From NCBI GenBank assembly GCA_017434045.1, contig JAFRGA010000086.1:1-59112 (forward strand): a stretch of DNA of 59,112 nt. The letters run 5' to 3'. Source of the stretch: Eggerthellaceae bacterium (GTDB taxonomy: Bacteria > Actinomycetota > Coriobacteriia > Coriobacteriales > Eggerthellaceae). Below, in pieces: positions 1-7,774 of this stretch (positions are counted from its first letter, which is position 1; each line of letters starts with the position of its first letter). The notes under the pieces are model-generated. The model was given only the letters and a program-made list of their open reading frames with translations, did not search any database and was not told where the DNA came from. Both the position numbers and the translations under genes were made by a program.

Positions 1-353
1 CGATTCGTCCAGAGTCGAGACCCAAGGCGGCACCTGCTGTTGCGATTCGTACATTTCCAGACTACCGCACAGCGCGTGGTTCCAGCCCCCTCCAGCGATG
101 ACGTAGTTACCAGCTGCCGCCTCTTCGCTCAACATGCCATGAGCAATTCGAACTGCTGGGCCCGAATCAGGCCGCCCTCGTCGTGCGCCGACATGTGCGA
201 GTTGATAAGCACAAGCTCGTGACCGTTATCAACCGGTAGCCGCTCCACGAGGAAGCAGCGATCCGGGTCGAAGGACTTCGTGGGAAACGCATCGTCTACG
301 GGATAGCTGCGCCGCATCGCCGAATCAACGTGCGCGTCGCCTAACACCAACAT
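1..353 (-). pseudogene. Endonuclease/exonuclease/phosphatase family remnant, frameshifted and cut by window edge
   Basis: Minus-strand translation from 353 gives a segment with LVLINSHMSAHDEGG, resembling the central part of the endonuclease/exonuclease/phosphatase fold (a conserved NxH in the catalytic core). That frame stops near 129. A shifted frame then continues the family pattern as GNYVIAGGGWNHALCG, where the family normally has GDWN: the aspartate is a glycine here, so a metal-binding residue is also lost. No N-terminal half is readable upstream of 353, and the C-terminus runs off the window. A frameshift, a changed catalytic residue and a missing start together indicate a decayed gene. 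Family assignment is by eye. Confidence 0.6.
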
Positions 354-811
354 TACATTGCCACCGCACCTTCTTACGCTACCGTCGTTGGGCTGCAGTT
401 CCGCCAGCCACTCTAGGACAAGCGCCGCATCTCGGCCTTACTGGCAGCGTGAACGCGAGTACCGAGCTCGCGCCTCCACACGTTCTTCTGTACCTTGGAA
501 TCAGGCGTGTCGTCGCAGTAGATGATCTGGTCGTGGAAGTACGCCTCCGTGCCCTGCTCATCTAAGAAGGTGAGCAAGATGCACCAGAGCCGCTCCATGC
601 GTCTCTGGCCTTGTCGGGGCGGCTCCCCGAACCCGCCTTCTTGGCAGCAAAGCTGCTGGCATCTGGCGATGCAACCGCGGTTTTAGGACCGCTGACTTGC
701 GCGGTTATTCGCGCAAGGATGGCCCAGCAATTCGCGCCATCAAAGAGGTACGAATCTTAGATATCGCTGGCGGATCGGAATCAAAGAATACTTGCGTTTG
801 TCGTGAAAGTG
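354..811. other. No recognisable gene; probable decayed DNA at the element's left side
   Basis: This stretch has only short open frames. One minus-strand frame (413-598, 61 codons) has a protein-like composition (FLDEQGTEAYFHDQIIYCDD) but matches nothing I recognise, has no convincing ribosome binding site and runs into the decayed nuclease. I treat it as more remnant DNA. Confidence 0.4.
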
Positions 812-813
812 AC

Positions 814-843
814 GGCCCCGCAATTATTGGGGATTGCGGGGCC
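814..843 (-). terminator. Stem-loop after the mobilization genes
   Basis: An 11-bp perfect stem (GGCCCCGCAAT with ATTGCGGGGCC) and an 8-nt loop sit 31 nt past the relaxase stop codon. There is no T-run on either strand, so this is either a weak terminator or a stabilising 3' hairpin. Confidence 0.45.
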
Positions 844-874
844 TGCTTGTGGATACGCGCGATGTGATGCGCGC

Positions 875-2476
875 CTACTCGAGTTCGGGCCCTCCCCGCT
901 CCCTGCGCATCCCCGCCACCCTGTCCATACGCCCGCCGAGGGCGGCGTCGACGTTGCGTTTGGCGATAGAGATCTCGCGGTGGCGGTGGCGCTCGTCGCA
1001 CCACCTCTCGTAGAGTGCGTCGCGCTCGCGCTCGAGGCGTGCCTTCGTCTCCCTCATTTCCTTCAAGGACGGAGCCTTGCCGCCCGGGAACAGCTCGGAG
1101 AGGGTCTTGCGAGCTTTGTTGCATTCCTCGAGCTCGCGCTTGTGCACGACGTAGAATCCCCTGCGGTCGGGAGCCTCGCGATACGCACGCCACGCATCCC
1201 TGTTGGACAAATACCTTCCCGAGGCGCGGATTGCTTGGCCCATCCGGCGAATCTCCGCCTCCTTTGACTTGAGCGCATCGTCGGCGTTCGAGAGCGCTTT
1301 CGTCGACAGCTCTACGGCTGCGTCTAGCTCTCCCCTCGATTCGAAGCCGGCCTCCTGCAGGAACGCAATCGTCTCAGACAACTTTCGCACGTTCGAGGCG
1401 GCGACCTTGTTCTTGTACGCCGCGCCCTGCGCCCGTATCGCGTCGTCGATCTCGGAGATGAGCGACTGACGCGCGGGCATCCGGCCGTGCTCGATGCGGT
1501 GCCTGATGTTCGCCTCGATGACGGGCCACTCGTAGTCAATCCCGAGCGCGCGGCCCGTGATGTTCCTGTCGCGTTCCGGGTGCCCGTAGGTTATCCGCCC
1601 GCGCGACATCGAAGCCGAAATGCCGTGCTCGGACTTCAGTATCCCCGCAAACGACTCGAAGTCGACGGCGCGCTCCGAGGCGGTGCGCACCGCCGAGCGG
1701 ATCTGCTGCTTTTGCGTCTGGTAGCGGGATTTACTCGCGCCGCTCGCTCGAGCGCCGGCTTCGCCATGGACAACGTTTTCGACACCGCGTTTATCCGAGC
1801 TTTCCATGTTGCCGCCCGCATCCGCAGCTTCGCGGATCGCCAGCCTCCTCTTCGCCCAGTACTCGCGCTCGGTAACCTTCTCCTTCGCGGGCGACAGCAA
1901 ATCGACCTGGTGTAGGTTGCGGGCACGGCACATGTCCATGACGGCGCGCTTGAGCTCCTCGTGGCATTTGTTCGTAGCGTGGTGCTTGCCGCCCGCCCTC
2001 CACTCGCTCTCATGCGTCATCCACCCGCGAACGGGCTCGTCTTGGCTCCGGACGCTGCAGAACGCGATGTGGGCGTGGACGTTGCCCGCGCCGTTGTGGC
2101 CCTCAGGGTGCGTGAAAACGACGCCGACGTGGCCGCCGAACCACTCGCGCGCGAAGCGCACGGCCATCGCGTGGGCCTCCTCCATCGTGAGCCCGACCTC
2201 GGCGTCGCGCGGGTCGAAGCTGAGGATGTAGTGGTGCGTCTTCACGTCGCCGGGAAGGCGGTTCTTGCCGTAGGCCTCGTTGACGGCGCGTGCTGCGAGC
2301 GGGTACGAGAGTGGCTCGCAGTTGATGCCGTCCATGAGGAATTCCTCGCGGGGGATGGGGTTGCCGTCGGGGTCCAGGGCCATCTTCCCGCTCAGCTCGT
2401 CGTGCTTGTATATCAGGTAATCGATAGCCGCCTGGTAGTTGCCGTTCTTCACCGGGATGTGCTTAAGGACCGCCAA
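875..2476 (-). CDS. mobA: MobA/relaxase family mobilization nuclease
   Basis: A relaxase nicks one strand at oriT, attaches covalently to the 5' end and pilots the element into a recipient through a helper conjugation apparatus. The 533-residue product starts MAVLKHIPVKNG. It has THHYILSF around residue 80, then FTHPEGHNGAGNVHAHIAF, whose HxH near residue 130 is the metal-binding histidine cluster of Pfam Relaxase-type nucleases. The C-terminal half (about 230-533) is basic and helical with many R, K and E residues, as expected for the DNA-handling tail. Its start overlaps the end of the MobC-like gene by 28 nt, suggesting translational coupling. No VirD4 or type IV secretion genes are in the window, so the element looks mobilizable rather than self-transmissible. 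Confidence 0.88.
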   Translation of the reverse strand: MAVLKHIPVKNGNYQAAIDYLIYKHDELSGKMALDPDGNPIPREEFLMDGINCEPLSYPLAARAVNEAYGKNRLPGDVKTHHYILSFDPRDAEVGLTMEEAHAMAVRFAREWFGGHVGVVFTHPEGHNGAGNVHAHIAFCSVRSQDEPVRGWMTHESEWRAGGKHHATNKCHEELKRAVMDMCRARNLHQVDLLSPAKEKVTEREYWAKRRLAIREAADAGGNMESSDKRGVENVVHGEAGARASGASKSRYQTQKQQIRSAVRTASERAVDFESFAGILKSEHGISASMSRGRITYGHPERDRNITGRALGIDYEWPVIEANIRHRIEHGRMPARQSLISEIDDAIRAQGAAYKNKVAASNVRKLSETIAFLQEAGFESRGELDAAVELSTKALSNADDALKSKEAEIRRMGQAIRASGRYLSNRDAWRAYREAPDRRGFYVVHKRELEECNKARKTLSELFPGGKAPSLKEMRETKARLERERDALYERWCDERHRHREISIAKRNVDAALGGRMDRVAGMRRERGGPELE

Positions 2477-2856
2477 GCGCCCACCCCCGCATCAATTCCT
2501 TCGGTTGCAAGCTTTGTGAGAATCCGCGCACATCCCGTCACTTCCTCGAAAGCGCTACTCGCCTCCGCACGCAGTGGGTCGTCGATTGCTGTGTGGCGGT
2601 TAAGCCATCTTGCAATCTGATTGAGGTTGTTGCCGACTCTCGCCAACGCCACAACAGCGGGCTCAACGTATTTTGCATCAAGCACTATGGGGTGCACGAA
2701 GTAGACCTCTTTGCCAATTACCAGATGACGTGCATAAACCGATACGGGCAGCTTGCAGAGCTTCGCTTCTTCTTCAATGCTTTGATATTGGCTCTTTGTA
2801 AGCCTCACGGTGATTTTCTTGTTGTGCATGTCATCTGCCGTCGTTTTTTGTTTCAT
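2449..2856 (-). CDS. mobC: MobC-like relaxosome accessory protein
   Basis: This 135-residue protein begins with a ribbon-helix-helix-like segment (KITVRLTKSQYQSIEEEAKLC) that would bind DNA as a dimer. The C-terminal half has GNNLNQIARWLN, the conserved signature of MobC/BmpH-type mobilization proteins. Such proteins help melt oriT and recruit the relaxase. It lies directly upstream of and overlaps mobA, and a strong palindrome sits about 80 nt upstream of its start, the arrangement expected for oriT-mobC-mobA. Confidence 0.82.
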   Translation of the reverse strand: MKQKTTADDMHNKKITVRLTKSQYQSIEEEAKLCKLPVSVYARHLVIGKEVYFVHPIVLDAKYVEPAVVALARVGNNLNQIARWLNRHTAIDDPLRAEASSAFEEVTGCARILTKLATEGIDAGVGAWRSLSTSR

Positions 2857-2938
2857 CAGTATTCCTGCCTTATATAGTCGAATGCTTCACAGTCGAAGCA
2901 ATGAAAGAAGTTTTGTCGCTCCCTGCAAAGCCTTGGCA

Positions 2939-2983
2939 GGCGTAGCGTTCTTCGGTTACATGAGGACCGAAGAACGCTACGCC
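2939..2983. repeat. 18-bp perfect inverted repeat, oriT candidate
   Basis: GGCGTAGCGTTCTTCGGT at 2939-2956 is exactly mirrored at 2966-2983 around a 9-nt loop. There is no T-run, no gene ends here, and it sits upstream of mobC. Relaxase targets often consist of such an inverted repeat with a nic site on one side, so oriT is the favoured reading; this is inferred from position. Confidence 0.55.
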
Positions 2984-3028
2984 GATAGGCCCTTGGCTCG
3001 TTGTTGCGAGAATTTGCGTATATAAAGG

Positions 3029-3099
3029 CGCACGATGCAGCAACAACGGTTGCAAAGCGCCTTGTTGCAGCTTTCTGCTAATTCGCACGATGCAGCAAC
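3029..3099. repeat. Two 16-bp direct repeats (iteron-like)
   Basis: CGCACGATGCAGCAAC occurs at 3029-3044 and 3084-3099, 55 bp apart (five helical turns). Related GTTGC/GCAAC half-sites lie between them (GCAACAACGGTTGC, CTTGTTGCAG). The block separates the rep-like operon from the mob operon. It could be binding sites for the RepA-like ATPase or part of the relaxosome site. Confidence 0.5.
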
Positions 3100-3112
3100 G
3101 ACGAGAGGCATA

Positions 3113-4414
3113 TCAGCTCAAAGAAGGTAGACGGACTTTCATGAATATGAAGTTCTCCTTCGTGAGCGTTCCAGGCTTCTTGCCAGGCTTTCTCCCGTAG
3201 GAGAACAGGTCGCTCCCGAATCTGTCGATTGCGTTGGTGATACCCCTCGACGTCATGCCCGTGATCTCCGCTGCTTCCTTTGCGCTCATGCCTTCTTCCG
3301 CATGAATGCCGCGTTCAATGAATGCTGAAACCAGGTTCAGCTGCGCATTGGCGAAAGCCGCTTCACCTTCAGCCCGAGCGACTTTCGCCTTGGCCCGCGC
3401 CGCCTCCCTACTCGATCCCACTCCGACCGGCTCCCAATTCGCGGTAACGCCTTCCACATCGAGCATATGAATTGGCCATTTGTAAAGGACTCGCTGATTC
3501 GGTGGCGTTTTGTAATCGCGCAGGGACCACTCGAATATGAAACCGCGTATCTCGTCGCCGTATGCACACTCTTCGCCGCTCGGGGGGAAGACTTCGAGTA
3601 TGTCGAGGATACAATCCGGATCGCGCCCGAGAACACCCGATCCGCTCGCCCTGTCGATGGCCGCTCGCTCATGCTTGGGCCCCTTCGAGTGGTGGTGCAC
3701 TTGGATGATGGCAGCGTCGAATTCCTCTGCAAGATGGTCGATTGCCTCGCATACCTTGCCCACGTCCTGCGCCTTATTCTCGTCGAAGTTGAGCTTGTAG
3801 AGTGGGTCCACTACGATGCACGCGTACGGCTCCCCGGCGACGTCCTCCATGCTGTACGCTTCGCTCATGACTATGCGCTCGAATTCCTCGGGGCCTCGGT
3901 AAAACCCGCGCATGTTGATGACGTCCAGGTTGGCGGAAACCTCGTCGAGGTTGTAACCGCGGGCTTCAGCTACAGCGAGCAACCGGCGGTAGAACTTTGC
4001 GCGCCGAACCTCAAGGTTAACGTACAGCACACGGCCCTTTCGAGCCTGCACGCCGAGCAACTTGCCTCCAACGGCGATGGTCTCGGCGAGGTTTATAGCA
4101 AGCCAAGACTTATCGGCCTTTGATGGTGCACTCAGAATCATCTTGCCGCCAAATGCCAGCCTTCCTTCTAGTAGGTCGGCTACGTCAGGCGGTATATTGC
4201 GCAAATCGGCTCTCTCGGCCCTCCAGCGCGAGGAATAGCCCTCGTACGCGCTCCAACTCGAGCCTTCGCCGTAGAACGCAGCCGGCTCGCTTTCAAATGG
4301 CTGGTTGTTCCAGTCGGATTTCATTGGAGCTGATGCAGCGCTATCCACAGGCATAGGCATGATAAGAGCAGAGCTTTCATCGATTCCCGGCAAAGGCAAT
4401 TGGCTAGCGGACAT
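3113..4414 (-). CDS. RepA-like AAA ATPase (DnaB/RecA-fold plasmid replication helicase type)
   Basis: The 433-residue product carries a P-loop variant APSKADKSW near residue 95 (Walker A), VLYVNLE, and a Walker B strand ACIVVDPLYKLN, followed by QVHHHSKGP. This series is typical of AAA_25/RepA-type hexameric helicases of plasmids and integrative elements. A helix-turn-helix-like segment (SAKEAAEITGMTSRGITNAIDRF) lies near residue 390. I chose the ATG at 4414 because GGAGAGG precedes it; it begins inside the last codons of the upstream excisionase-like gene, so the two are coupled. A longer frame to 4441 exists but lacks a binding site. Its role is probably replication or maintenance of the excised circle. 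Confidence 0.75.
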   Translation of the reverse strand: MSASQLPLPGIDESSALIMPMPVDSAASAPMKSDWNNQPFESEPAAFYGEGSSWSAYEGYSSRWRAERADLRNIPPDVADLLEGRLAFGGKMILSAPSKADKSWLAINLAETIAVGGKLLGVQARKGRVLYVNLEVRRAKFYRRLLAVAEARGYNLDEVSANLDVINMRGFYRGPEEFERIVMSEAYSMEDVAGEPYACIVVDPLYKLNFDENKAQDVGKVCEAIDHLAEEFDAAIIQVHHHSKGPKHERAAIDRASGSGVLGRDPDCILDILEVFPPSGEECAYGDEIRGFIFEWSLRDYKTPPNQRVLYKWPIHMLDVEGVTANWEPVGVGSSREAARAKAKVARAEGEAAFANAQLNLVSAFIERGIHAEEGMSAKEAAEITGMTSRGITNAIDRFGSDLFSYGRKPGKKPGTLTKENFIFMKVRLPSLS

Positions 4415-4619
4415 CGTCCTCTCCATCCAACATAGCAGCAAGCCTTGCGGTTGGAACGACCCACCTCGAACCGATGCGGACGCAAGGCAGATCGCCCTGC
4501 TGACATAGGGCCCTCACGTGGCTCGGATGCATGTGCAGTACTTTGGCCACATCCGCTGTGCGCATCGTGGGGCCATACTTCTCGTGCAGCTCCTCGTAAT
4601 GGGGTTTCATGGCTAACAA
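4404..4619 (-). CDS. Excisionase-like / MerR-type helix-turn-helix protein
   Basis: This 71-residue protein has TADVAKVLHMHPSHVRALCQQGDLPCVRIGSRWVVPTARL: a winged helix-turn-helix of the HTH_17/excisionase type, with the typical IGSRW wing. Such proteins bend DNA near att sites to direct excision, or act as small regulators. The start drawn is a TTG with GGAGGTGAGG just upstream; an ATG at 4610 is the alternative and would remove three residues. It lies one base after the XRE gene and overlaps the RepA-like gene, so all three are probably one transcript. Confidence 0.72.
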   Translation of the reverse strand: MLAMKPHYEELHEKYGPTMRTADVAKVLHMHPSHVRALCQQGDLPCVRIGSRWVVPTARLAAMLDGEDDVR

Positions 4620-4826
4620 TTACCTCACCTCCTCCAAAAGCTCTTTGGGGTTTCTTTTCCAACCAAGCGCAGCTGCGATTCGCTCAAGGTGTTTGTCGTA
4701 CACCATTCCATGACGTTCGGCTCTGCAAATGTAGGACGGGTCCACGCCTGCGATTTCGCCGATTTCTGACTGGGTCTTCCCGAGTTTGCGGCGCTCAAGT
4801 TCCATGAGCCTCATGTTGACCTCCAA
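4620..4826 (-). CDS. XRE (Cro/CI) family regulator
   Basis: This 68-residue protein is essentially one helix-turn-helix: RRKLGKTQSEIGEIAGVDPSYICRAERHG, then LERIAAALGW, the usual five-helix Cro/CI order. It is first in the leftward operon of the element and divergent from the zinc-ribbon gene at 4906, so it probably represses one or both directions from the intervening region. Starts at 4826, 4814 or 4805 are all possible. Confidence 0.75.
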   Translation of the reverse strand: MEVNMRLMELERRKLGKTQSEIGEIAGVDPSYICRAERHGMVYDKHLERIAAALGWKRNPKELLEEVR

Positions 4827-4839
4827 TCGCTTGACCTTT

Positions 4840-4860
4840 ACAATAGACCTCCCATATTGT
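4840..4860. promoter_or_regulatory. Candidate operator between divergent element genes
   Basis: ACAATA (4840-4845) and TATTGT (4855-4860) form an inverted repeat with a 9-bp spacer, midway between the divergent XRE gene and the 4906 gene. Cro/CI-type regulators commonly bind such dyads. Assignment to the neighbouring regulator is inferred from position. Confidence 0.4.
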
Positions 4861-4905
4861 CATTACTGCGGTCATAACATTAAAGATGGTATTTAGGCGG
4901 TCTTC

Positions 4906-5796
4906 ATGGTTACTACACTTCCGCAAGTTCTCGTGAACTATCGGACATTGCAGAACTCGATACAGATAACTGATCGAATTAGCGATGAATGGGACAGAAT
5001 CGAAGATAGCGGCACCGGTTTCATGGAGTTCGCCGAAAAGTATGCGCTTCTTCCGAGAAAGTCGAGAAACGAGGACGAGGTTAGGGCAAGGATGTTGGGG
5101 CATGCCAACTACCCCAGAGAAGCACCCGACCTTTCAGAAGGCGACTACATCGGGATAAGGGACGTTCTCAACTTCGCAGCCAGGCTAAGGGCTCTAGCGC
5201 TGCGCGGTGATGTCACGCAAGCAGAACTTGCTGATTACGGTATATGCCCCCATTACCTGATCGAACGCGAAGGAGATTACATCGAGCAACGGAAATTGTC
5301 GCATCTCTCGTATGAATGGGCGACTTGCTCGATTCCCATAAAGGGAGAAACGTACATCGACTACCTGCATTGCCTGGACAACACGGATTCGATGCATTTT
5401 GTTGAAGAGCGTGAAGATGAAAGCGACGTGCTTGTACTACGCCTGCCCTCCTGGTGGCAAGGCACCGAAGAAGAAGAGGCCGAGTGTTTTGACTCGCTGG
5501 TCGAGATAGCGCTCATGCAGCTCATCGACATCCATCTGATGCACGTCAAGACATGCTCCGGGAGATACGGAATTCCACATCAGGAAGCGCCTTGGGGGAT
5601 ATCGGCACTCTGGTTATCGTATTGTAACCGCTTCAGCGGAGCTCGGATTGCGTTCTGCAAAGGCTGCGGACGCCCGATATTCGTCACCGGAGAACGCGGC
5701 ACGCCACGCGAATACTGCGGCGAGAAGTGCCGTTCCTGGGCAAGGAGACATCCGGGGGAAGTTCGGGGCCTCAGGACGTCGCTCAAGAAGCGCTAA
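4906..5796 (+). CDS. Uncharacterised protein with C-terminal zinc ribbon (CGNR-like)
   Basis: The product has 296 residues and no recognised enzymatic core. The N-terminal 200 residues are mixed helix and strand and rich in acidic residues (TEEEEAECFDS). The C-terminus has FCKGCGRPIFVTGERGTPRE followed by YCGEKCRSWARRH: a CxxC...CxxxC zinc-binding ribbon ending in a basic tail, similar to the C-terminal zinc ribbons of CGNR-type putative regulators. That suggests nucleic acid binding. It is encoded 12 nt ahead of the integrase on the same strand, so it is probably co-transcribed with it. It could be a regulator or element cargo; I cannot assign a function. Confidence 0.6.
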   Translation: MVTTLPQVLVNYRTLQNSIQITDRISDEWDRIEDSGTGFMEFAEKYALLPRKSRNEDEVRARMLGHANYPREAPDLSEGDYIGIRDVLNFAARLRALALRGDVTQAELADYGICPHYLIEREGDYIEQRKLSHLSYEWATCSIPIKGETYIDYLHCLDNTDSMHFVEEREDESDVLVLRLPSWWQGTEEEEAECFDSLVEIALMQLIDIHLMHVKTCSGRYGIPHQEAPWGISALWLSYCNRFSGARIAFCKGCGRPIFVTGERGTPREYCGEKCRSWARRHPGEVRGLRTSLKKR

Positions 5797-5808
5797 AGGG
5801 ATGGGCGA

Positions 5809-7287
5809 TTGACCGTTAGATCTTCGAAAGCAGGGGGCAACTTGGCTAAGTTGTACGGAAAAGGCACGATAGTAGAGCTTATCGCAGGAAAGAAATACAA
5901 GATAACGTTCTCATACGGGAAGGACCCCGACACCGGTGCGTATCGCCGCCATGTAGAACGTTTCCTCGGAACCAAACGACAAGCGGAATTACGCGTAGAG
6001 GAGCTGAGAGTCCGCTACGAACGCATTGACGAGCTTAGAAAGCTCGGACTGGACTTCGAAGAGCTCGAATCGTATGGCCTGGACGTCGACACCATAATTA
6101 GCATGGGCATGTCGAATCGAGAAGTCGCTGAAAACCTCGCTCAACGCAAGGAGGAAAGGGCACACTCGATAACCTTCGGCGGTTACATCGAACAGTACAT
6201 GCGTGCGCGGGAGACAATGGGCAACAAACGTCGCTCGACGCTGAAGAAGGATAGGTCCAACAGCAAGCACCTCCTGGCTGCTCTGAAGAACATCCCCCTC
6301 ACCGAGATAACTCCGGAGCGGGTTCGCGCGCTCTACGTCTCGATGCGCGATGCGGGCGTTGGTGACACTGCCCTGTTCGAAAGCCATCGTTTGCTGAAAC
6401 GCGTTCTCAAAGAAGCAGTGGCCGATGACATCATCTCCAAGAATCCCGTTGACCGCGTGGAGCCTCCGAAGACTCCTGCACCCGAACGAACCGCACTTGA
6501 AACCGACGACATGAAGAGGATGACAACGATTGTGACCACGGGAAAGCCTAGTGCCTACAAGACCGCGGTTTGTCTCGGGCTATCTCTCGGAGCGCGTCTT
6601 GGGGAGGTTCTCGGCCTCACATGGGGTCATGTCTCTTTAGACGGGGATAGGCCTTACGCCTATATCGTCCAGCAGCACACGCGGTATAACGAGCGGACCG
6701 CATTGAAGACAGACAAAGATGAACGCCCCATAGGGCGAGTTGTCCCGCTCGACAACACCACTGTTGAAGCTTTGCGTTCGTGGAAGGTCGAGCAGCGCTC
6801 GATTCTTAATGAGCTCGGAATAGAGCAAGGAACCGGAACCCCCATAGTCACAAACGCCTACGGGGATTGGGTCGGACATCCGAAGTTCTCCAAATGGTTC
6901 CGGGAATTCTGCGTCGCGAATGGTTTCGGGCATTGGGTGTCAGACGACGGCAAGCCGATCGTCGAATTGACGATCGGCGAAGACCCTGCCCCATATACTG
7001 ATTGCATCATCGAGTGGCATGATGAACATGGCTGGAATTGCGACGAAACCGGAAAGCGGTACTCGCGCACTCACAAACGCCCGAAAGTGAAGAAGCACTA
7101 CCGAGGCCTTGTGTTCCATGAACTACGGCACAGCCATTTCACGAGACGGCTGGCGAACGGCATGGACATCCCCACCGCGCAGGCTCTCGGAGGGTGGAGC
7201 AAGCCCACGATGCTGCTCAACACGTACAGTCATCCGGTGCCCGAAAACGTATGGGCTTCAGCCGGTTTCATGGACGATTTGAAGTAA
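5809..7287 (+). CDS. int: Phage-type tyrosine integrase of the mobile element
   Basis: The 492-residue product carries out site-specific integration and excision through a covalent 3'-phosphotyrosine. An N-terminal arm-binding region with a long coiled insertion comes first, then a SAM-like core-binding domain (about 125-210) and a catalytic domain. Catalytic residues visible are the first Arg in LGARLGEVLGLTW, HELRHSHFTRR (HxxR), GGWSKPTMLLNTYSH with Trp in the third box position, and the nucleophile Tyr. About 50 extra residues between the active-site boxes make it longer than usual. The start is a TTG 12 nt after the upstream stop, preceded by GGGATGGG. It ends about 100 bp from a tRNA-Val 3' end, where this class usually inserts. 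Confidence 0.92.
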   Translation: MTVRSSKAGGNLAKLYGKGTIVELIAGKKYKITFSYGKDPDTGAYRRHVERFLGTKRQAELRVEELRVRYERIDELRKLGLDFEELESYGLDVDTIISMGMSNREVAENLAQRKEERAHSITFGGYIEQYMRARETMGNKRRSTLKKDRSNSKHLLAALKNIPLTEITPERVRALYVSMRDAGVGDTALFESHRLLKRVLKEAVADDIISKNPVDRVEPPKTPAPERTALETDDMKRMTTIVTTGKPSAYKTAVCLGLSLGARLGEVLGLTWGHVSLDGDRPYAYIVQQHTRYNERTALKTDKDERPIGRVVPLDNTTVEALRSWKVEQRSILNELGIEQGTGTPIVTNAYGDWVGHPKFSKWFREFCVANGFGHWVSDDGKPIVELTIGEDPAPYTDCIIEWHDEHGWNCDETGKRYSRTHKRPKVKKHYRGLVFHELRHSHFTRRLANGMDIPTAQALGGWSKPTMLLNTYSHPVPENVWASAGFMDDLK

Positions 7288-7302
7288 AGAACAGGTGTTC
7301 GC

Positions 7303-7332
7303 TTTGCACCGCATTTGCACCAACCGGTGCAA
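7303..7332. repeat. Three GGTGCAAA half-sites near att (integrase arm-site candidates)
   Basis: TTTGCACC occurs at 7303-7310 and 7314-7321 in direct orientation, one helical turn apart, and GGTGCAA at 7326-7332 is inverted. They lie between int and the tRNA, where arm-type integrase sites are found. Confidence 0.45.
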
Positions 7333-7353
7333 CAAAAGCCCCAGAAATGAAAT

Positions 7354-7381
7354 CAGGTCAACCGTTTATGCGGTTGACCTG
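7354..7381. terminator. Bidirectional terminator between int and tRNA-Val
   Basis: An 11-bp perfect stem (CAGGTCAACCG with CGGTTGACCTG) has a 6-nt loop. T-rich flanks follow it on both strands, so it can end both the integrase transcript and the leftward tRNA-Val transcript. Confidence 0.7.
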
Positions 7382-7389
7382 CTTGTTTG

Positions 7390-7464
7390 TGGTGGGCGTT
7401 ACAAGATTTGAACTTGTGGCCTCTTCCGTGTCAGGGAAGCGCTCTCCCCCTGAGCTAAACGCCC
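7390..7464 (-). tRNA. tRNA-Val (anticodon GAC), likely integration target
   Basis: The minus strand gives a full cloverleaf: acceptor GGGCGTT pairing with AACGCCC, D-arm GCTC/GAGC, anticodon loop CTGACAC (GAC), T-arm ACAAG TTCAAAT CTTGT, and encoded 3' ACCA at 7393-7390. The 3' end faces the integrase, so the element lies on the 3' side, as expected when it recombines into the tRNA 3' end and restores the gene. Confidence 0.95.
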
Positions 7465-7774
7465 GCTCATTTTGGGACTGCCGCTTTCGCGTCAGCAGTT
7501 GGATAGTTTAACAGATTCACATCTTCTGTCAAAAGGGTTTTCTCCAATTATTTGTTCCAATAATCGAATGGTTAACGTTTTGTAGTCATTGCCCCAGCTC
7601 ACTGCCCCACGAAGCGCCGAAAACGATGGAAAACGACATCGAGAATAAAAAGTTCGCCAAAAGTAATGAATAGCCCCGAAATCGGATGATTTCAGCAAAA
7701 ACCCAGTTCGGAGTTTCCCGATGATACACTTGTGTATGTCTCTTGTATACCCAGAGTGATATTCGGAGGGCTTT
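7465..7774. other. AT-rich gene-free stretch
   Basis: This ~310-bp region between tRNA-Val and the small L7/L12-like gene is clearly richer in A+T than its surroundings. It must contain the leftward tRNA promoter and the rightward promoter of the 7775 gene, but I find no convincing hexamer pair. Minus-strand frames of 88-110 codons crossing it lack coding character. Confidence 0.4.
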
